36,265 bases of DNA from Ignavibacteriota bacterium (GTDB taxonomy: Bacteria > Bacteroidota > Ignavibacteria > Tepidaquicellales > OLB5). The notes beneath the pieces are model-generated. The model did not search any database and had not been told where the DNA came from. It saw only the letters and a list, made by a program, of their open reading frames with translations. Made by a program: the position numbers and the translations under genes. Below are positions 34,046 through 36,265 of this stretch, piece after piece (the first letter of the stretch is position 1; the number at the start of each line of letters is the position of its first letter). The DNA is taken from contig RPQH01000044.1 in NCBI GenBank assembly GCA_003820375.1, forward strand, positions 1 to 36,265. Reading direction: 5' to 3'.

Positions 34046-35029
34046 ATGGTTAGAATATCAAAATATACATTCATTTTTGTAATACTGTTTTCAATTACTC
34101 CTCTTTATTCCCAGTTAGCAGGCTTTGCAGGTGTGTTTACAAGAATGGGCTTTGGGGCAAGAGGAATTTCAATGGGAAATGCAATGTCATCTGTAACATC
34201 GGGTGATGTGGTTGGCTATTATAACCCGGCATTGTCATCATTCCAGAATGAGCATTTGATAAATGTGGGTTACTCGTTTCTTTCGTTTGACAGGGGCTTA
34301 AATTTTCTCAGCTACACTAAAAATTTCAAGCTGCCAAACCAGCCGGATGAAGGCGGAGCAGGAATTACATTTTCCGTTATAAATTCGGGAGTTACAAATA
34401 TAGACGGCAGGGACCCCGACGGATTTCAAACTGAAGAATATTATACTTCCGAAAACCAGTTCACATTTGCTCCTGCTATACAAGTATCTCCAAGGGTTTC
34501 TATCGGTGTTGCATTTAAGTTCTACTGGTCCAGATTATTTGAGGGTGTAACTGCTACTTCATTGGGTTTCGATGGAGGAGTATTATTCAAAGCTTCAGAC
34601 CGGTTAAACTTAGCTTTGACAGTGAAAGATATCAATTCAAAATATGAGTGGAAGACAAATGACCTGTATGGCCAGTACGGAAATACAACTTTAGATAAAT
34701 TCCCAAGACTTCATACATTGGGAGTATCATATTTACTGCCGAACAATTTAGGATTAGTTTCAGCCGATTACGAAGTAAGCAATAAAAAATCACAGATATT
34801 AAGAATGGGATATGAAATAACTCCGATGAAGGATATTTCATTCCGTGCGGGATTTGACAGGTTTGACTTGACAAGTTCAGATAAATTTGGTAATTCTAAT
34901 GTAATGTTTGGTATAGGGTATCAAAAGGAAGTCAAGAATTATGTAATAGGATTAAATTATTCCTTTGTAATGGAAGCATATTCAAATAAACCATTCCAGA
35001 CTTTAACGGCAGTTTTCAAAATAAAGTAA
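34046..35029 (+). CDS. PorV/PorQ-family outer-membrane protein 1
   Basis: 327 residues. Signal peptide (FVILFSITPLYSQ), then the family hallmark FTRMGFGARGISMGNAMSSVTSGDVVGYYNPALSSF, followed by amphipathic strands ending ALTVFKIK-like with a terminal aromatic/basic pattern (LTAVFKIK). PorV-family barrels dock T9SS cargo at the outer membrane. Downstream of secreted propeller and TA genes, same strand. Confidence 0.88.
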   Translation: MVRISKYTFIFVILFSITPLYSQLAGFAGVFTRMGFGARGISMGNAMSSVTSGDVVGYYNPALSSFQNEHLINVGYSFLSFDRGLNFLSYTKNFKLPNQPDEGGAGITFSVINSGVTNIDGRDPDGFQTEEYYTSENQFTFAPAIQVSPRVSIGVAFKFYWSRLFEGVTATSLGFDGGVLFKASDRLNLALTVKDINSKYEWKTNDLYGQYGNTTLDKFPRLHTLGVSYLLPNNLGLVSADYEVSNKKSQILRMGYEITPMKDISFRAGFDRFDLTSSDKFGNSNVMFGIGYQKEVKNYVIGLNYSFVMEAYSNKPFQTLTAVFKIK

Positions 35030-35056
35030 ATAGAAGCAGATTAACATTATTATAAT

Positions 35057-35971
35057 ATGAAAAAAAGTTTTTTAACATTAACATTATTAATTTTAGCATT
35101 AAATTTTTCCTATGCACAAAATGACGGTGCTGGCAATACTGGATTATCGTTTTTGAAGCTTGGAGTAACTTCACGGGCAATATCGCTTGGTGAAGCTGTT
35201 GTTTCCAATACAACCGATGCATCATCAACACATTATAATCCTGCTGCAATGTTTCAGGGACCGAAAGTGAATGCTTTATTTATGCATAATGAGCAGATAC
35301 TGGGTATCAGGACAGAATTTCTTTCAGCTAAAGTGAGCATGGAAAAATTTGCATTTGGCTTAAGCCTGAATAATACATCAATAGATGAAATTGAAGTAAG
35401 GGAAATAACAGGTGAGCCGCTGGATAAATTTACCGCACAGGATTTTGCACTTGGACTTTCAGCTGCTTATAAAGTAAATGAAAAGTTAACTTTTGGTGTA
35501 ACGGGTAAATTTATTTACGAGAAAATTTACATTGATAATGCTTCAGGCTATGCGATGGATATTGGCGGATTATATAACGATGTTAAAAATAATTTTTCCA
35601 TTGGTGCTTCATTATCTAATTGGGGTTCAATGAATGAACTTAGAACAGAAGCAACAAAATTACCTACAGCAGTCAGATTTGGCGGAGCGTATTTCATCAG
35701 TATAAAAAGCATATCTGAAACCGGTGTAGTGGTTGCTGTAGACGGGTTTAAGGTTTTAGACGGCGGTAAGTTTCATGCTAATGCAGGGGCAGAGTTCCAA
35801 TATAAAGATTTCCTGTTCGTACGTGCAGGTTACCAGACAGGTTTTGAGGATAAAGGACTTACAACAGGAATTGGTTTAAAATACAAAGGATTTTCGCTGG
35901 ACTATGCATTTGTTCCTTATAAATTTTCACTTGGCAACAGCCACACATTTACATTGGGAACATCGTTTTAG
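35057..35971 (+). CDS. PorV/PorQ-family outer-membrane protein 2
   Basis: 304 residues. Signal peptide (LTLLILALNFSYAQ), then GLSFLKLGVTSRAISLGEAVVSNTTDASSTHYNPAAMF, the same family block as its neighbour; the two are paralogues. C-terminal strand ends in F (HTFTLGTSF), a typical barrel terminus. Last visible gene of the operon. A heptamer array starts five bases after the stop. Confidence 0.9.
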   Translation: MKKSFLTLTLLILALNFSYAQNDGAGNTGLSFLKLGVTSRAISLGEAVVSNTTDASSTHYNPAAMFQGPKVNALFMHNEQILGIRTEFLSAKVSMEKFAFGLSLNNTSIDEIEVREITGEPLDKFTAQDFALGLSAAYKVNEKLTFGVTGKFIYEKIYIDNASGYAMDIGGLYNDVKNNFSIGASLSNWGSMNELRTEATKLPTAVRFGGAYFISIKSISETGVVVAVDGFKVLDGGKFHANAGAEFQYKDFLFVRAGYQTGFEDKGLTTGIGLKYKGFSLDYAFVPYKFSLGNSHTFTLGTSF

Positions 35972-35976
35972 GGATT

Positions 35977-36067
35977 GTGAAATGTGAAACGTCAAACGTG
36001 AAATGTGAAACGTGAAACGTGAAATGTGAAACGTGAAATGTGAAACGTGAAATGTGAAACGTGAAAT
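35977..36067 (+). repeat. 7-bp array (GTGAAAY)13
   Basis: Thirteen heptamers, mostly GTGAAAC and GTGAAAT in rough alternation with one GTCAAAC. It starts five bases after the PorV-like stop and leads directly into the palindromic array. Confidence 0.92.
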
Positions 36068-36068
36068 T

Positions 36069-36265
36069 AATCCCGAAGGGATGACATTATGGTAGAAAAA
36101 ATTATCTTGCAAAGATAAAACCCCGAAGGGGTGACATTATGGTAGCAAGATAGTCCGGCAAAGGAAAGAATCCCGAAGGGATGACATTATGGTAGAAAAA
36201 ATTATCTTGCAAAGATAAAACCCCGAAGGGGTGATATTATGTTAGCAAGATAGTCCGGCAAAGGA
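36069..36265 (+). repeat. 100-bp tandem repeat built of two 50-bp palindromic units
   Basis: Copies begin at 36069 and 36169; each contains a unit with stem ATCCC-GAA-GGGAT and, 50 bp on, a unit with stem ACCCC-GAA-GGGGT, both followed by GACATTATGGTAG or close variants. The second copy runs off the window edge with two substitutions (GATATTATGTTAG). Confidence 0.93.

Noticed and set aside
35927-36112. Minus-strand frame of repeated FHVSHFT peptides
   Set aside because: Translation of the heptamer array; no independent coding evidence.
35977-36265. CRISPR array at the right end
   Set aside because: The 50/100-bp units are contiguous and nearly identical throughout, with no unique spacers.

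Overview
The window looks like a chromosomal segment of a low-GC member of the Bacteroidota/Chlorobi group, most probably Ignavibacteria or a close relative. The reasons are a type IX secretion (T9SS) sorting domain with the YPNPFNPATKI motif, two PorV/PorQ-like outer-membrane proteins, few Shine-Dalgarno sites, frequent TTG starts, and intergenic DNA crowded with short tandem and palindromic repeats. The assignment is inference from gene content; no rRNA or tRNA gene is visible.

Layout. 1-6070 (minus strand): two large GT-C type membrane glycosyltransferase-like proteins and a SAM methyltransferase. 6305-8251: acetyl-CoA synthetase. 8505-10099: a DUF1801 protein, a 48-residue membrane microprotein and a Nudix hydrolase. 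10196-11925: lipoprotein Cu/Zn superoxide dismutase and a PAP2 phosphatase. 12054-17479: an ergothioneine island with egtD, egtB, an OpuC-type ABC ATPase, a substrate-binding/permease fusion and a small membrane protein. 17923-18204: HU. 18447-21655: a KaiA-less Kai operon (KaiC, KaiB, a second KaiB with a helical tail, and a kinase-less PAS protein). 21686-25269 (minus): GNAT acetyltransferase, nuoB, nuoA and long-chain acyl-CoA synthetase. 25270-26795: about 1.5 kb without genes, a sink for repeats and small MITE-like elements. 26796-30145 (minus): an orphan WapI-like immunity protein, a small secreted protein and a T9SS-exported beta-propeller. 30638-35971 (plus): a lipoprotein, a second secreted propeller, an AbiE-type toxin-antitoxin pair wedged into the operon, and two PorV/PorQ-like barrels. 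35977-36265: a heptamer array running into a 100-bp tandem palindromic repeat.

How genes work together. EgtD and EgtB make the sulfoxide precursor of ergothioneine from histidine, and the adjacent ABC transporter may import ergothioneine or a related betaine. Its domain order is the reverse of that I recall for EgtU. SodC and ergothioneine would both support oxidative-stress defence. In the Kai operon, the tail of the second KaiB carries the same helical motif (ERLKxAEDIVxxI) as the N-terminus of the downstream PAS protein, suggesting an input/output link or fission of an ancestral KaiB-PAS protein.

The strongest unexplained signal is a repeat system. Arrays of a 9-bp unit with an (A)AGTT or AGTG core begin at or inside the stop codons of five genes, so that repeat and stop codon overlap or abut; other 9-bp arrays come in inverted pairs. 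A second class has a 7-bp period. A third is palindromic, with stem covariation between copies. A fourth is about 95 bp long with TGTCAGGTC/GACCTGACA ends and occurs at least four times. A palindromic tract also lies in frame inside the T9SS sorting domain of one gene.
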